DNA of 64,000 nt from an uncultured Lachnospiraceae bacterium. Its GTDB lineage: Bacteria > Bacillota > Clostridia > Lachnospirales > Lachnospiraceae. Shown piece by piece: positions 63,630 through 64,000 of this stretch. The notes beneath the pieces are model-generated. The model did not search any database. It was not told the DNA's origin and saw nothing but the letters and a program-made list of their open reading frames with translations. Numbering within the stretch: the first letter of the stretch is position 1; every line of letters starts with the position of its first letter. A program made the translations under genes and the position numbers. The stretch covers positions 62,001-126,000 of the forward strand of contig CAMNSZ010000001.1 in NCBI GenBank assembly GCA_946557105.1, read 5' to 3'.

Positions 63630-64000
63630 ATGGAATATAAATATATGAGGATACAGGGCAGAGAAAATTCCTATATTACAAAGTATCCAAAAGGGGTATT
63701 TAGTCTTTGCTGGAATCTGATAAGAGATGAGCAATTAACCAACGAAGAAAAAGAACTGTTTATATCTATTGATAACTGGTTCAAGGATAATCTTCCCGAA
63801 CCAGAACCTTGTAAAAACCATGAAAGGGTCATTACATTTTTTAAATGTGAAAGCACATTGGAAATGGTTGAGAAATTAAAGCCTGCTATCGCACTTTTAG
63901 ATAGATATCAAAAGCCTTATGATGTGATTTATACAAATTTTGTGGGAACTGTCATTTATGAAGATAATTGGCAGATTGCCGTTCAGGTTGAGGATGGAAA
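63630..64000 (+). CDS. Unknown protein, N-terminal 123 residues, cut by the window edge
   Basis: Open frame from ATG at 63630 with AAGGAG 8 to 9 bases ahead, running off the right edge without a stop. It begins MEYKYMRIQGRENSYITKYP and contains FSLCWNLIRDEQLTNEEKELF and KNHERVITFFK. It is soluble, with no signal. I do not recognise the family. It is the only supported gene of the right-edge A+T-rich segment, on the plus strand, and probably does not belong to the glycan locus. Confidence 0.75.
   Translation, partial: MEYKYMRIQGRENSYITKYPKGVFSLCWNLIRDEQLTNEEKELFISIDNWFKDNLPEPEPCKNHERVITFFKCESTLEMVEKLKPAIALLDRYQKPYDVIYTNFVGTVIYEDNWQIAVQVEDG

Overview
The window looks like a Gram-positive Clostridia chromosome, most likely Lachnospiraceae. 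The reasons are AGGAGG-type ribosome sites with ATG/GTG/TTG starts, A+T-rich promoters, GH25 lysozymes with a membrane anchor, and a dense set of polytopic proteins of the kind common in that family. No rRNA, tRNA, CRISPR array, phage gene or intact insertion sequence was seen. This assignment rests on gene content and style only.

Almost the whole window is one very large cell-surface polysaccharide region, mostly on the minus strand. (1) 1-4,022: end of a probable LCP-type gene, an initiating glycosyl-1-phosphate transferase and two GT2 enzymes. (2) 4,049-5,972: a phospho-sugar mutase with its own promoter and terminator. (3) 6,059-20,000: an operon starting at rfbA and running through a GH25 lysozyme, rfbC, a GT-C-like protein, ABC exporter permease and ATPase (Wzm/Wzt type), a methyltransferase-kinase fusion, a DUF1905 protein, a two-domain GT2 and an MBOAT/SGNH acylation pair. 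(4) rfbB, then a 1,051-residue GH25 protein with a tyrosine/glutamate repeat tail. (5) A divergent promoter region and a plus-strand SGNH-like gene lacking its nucleophile. (6) 26,035-32,272: a WecE-type aminotransferase followed by four membrane genes. (7) 32,480-45,710: an operon for a nonulosonic acid of the pseudaminic type (pseF, pseI, pseG, a PseH-like acetyltransferase), with an acyl carrier protein and an FkbH-like enzyme inserted, plus a PglK-like ABC flippase, a GT52-like transferase, a GT2, an SGNH hydrolase and a GtrB/GtrII pair. (8) 45,920-56,750: more GT-C-like proteins, two Und-P-sugar synthases of the GT2 type, a GNAT and a plus-strand SGNH hydrolase. (9) 57,009-60,197: a plus-strand pair (GT-C-like and S41 peptidase). 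(10) glmM and a membrane protein. (11) An A+T-rich right edge with no confident gene for about 800 bases, then the start of an unknown gene.

Read together: the mutases and rfb genes supply UDP- and dTDP-sugars. WecE plus a GNAT could make dTDP-Fuc4N(Ac). The Pse enzymes could make CMP-nonulosonate. The PGT and GT2 enzymes build lipid-linked chains inside the cell, and Wzm/Wzt and a PglK-like flippase move them out. GtrB/ArnC-type enzymes and about eleven GT-C-like membrane proteins could then decorate them outside, and MBOAT/SGNH enzymes could acylate them.

The strongest leads are: an exact in-frame 294-bp tandem duplication inside the flippase; a WbdD-like methyltransferase-kinase next to a Wzt with a C-terminal carbohydrate-binding domain; an ACP/FkbH module translationally linked to a PseH-like acyltransferase; and the Tyr/Glu repeat tail on a membrane-anchored lysozyme.
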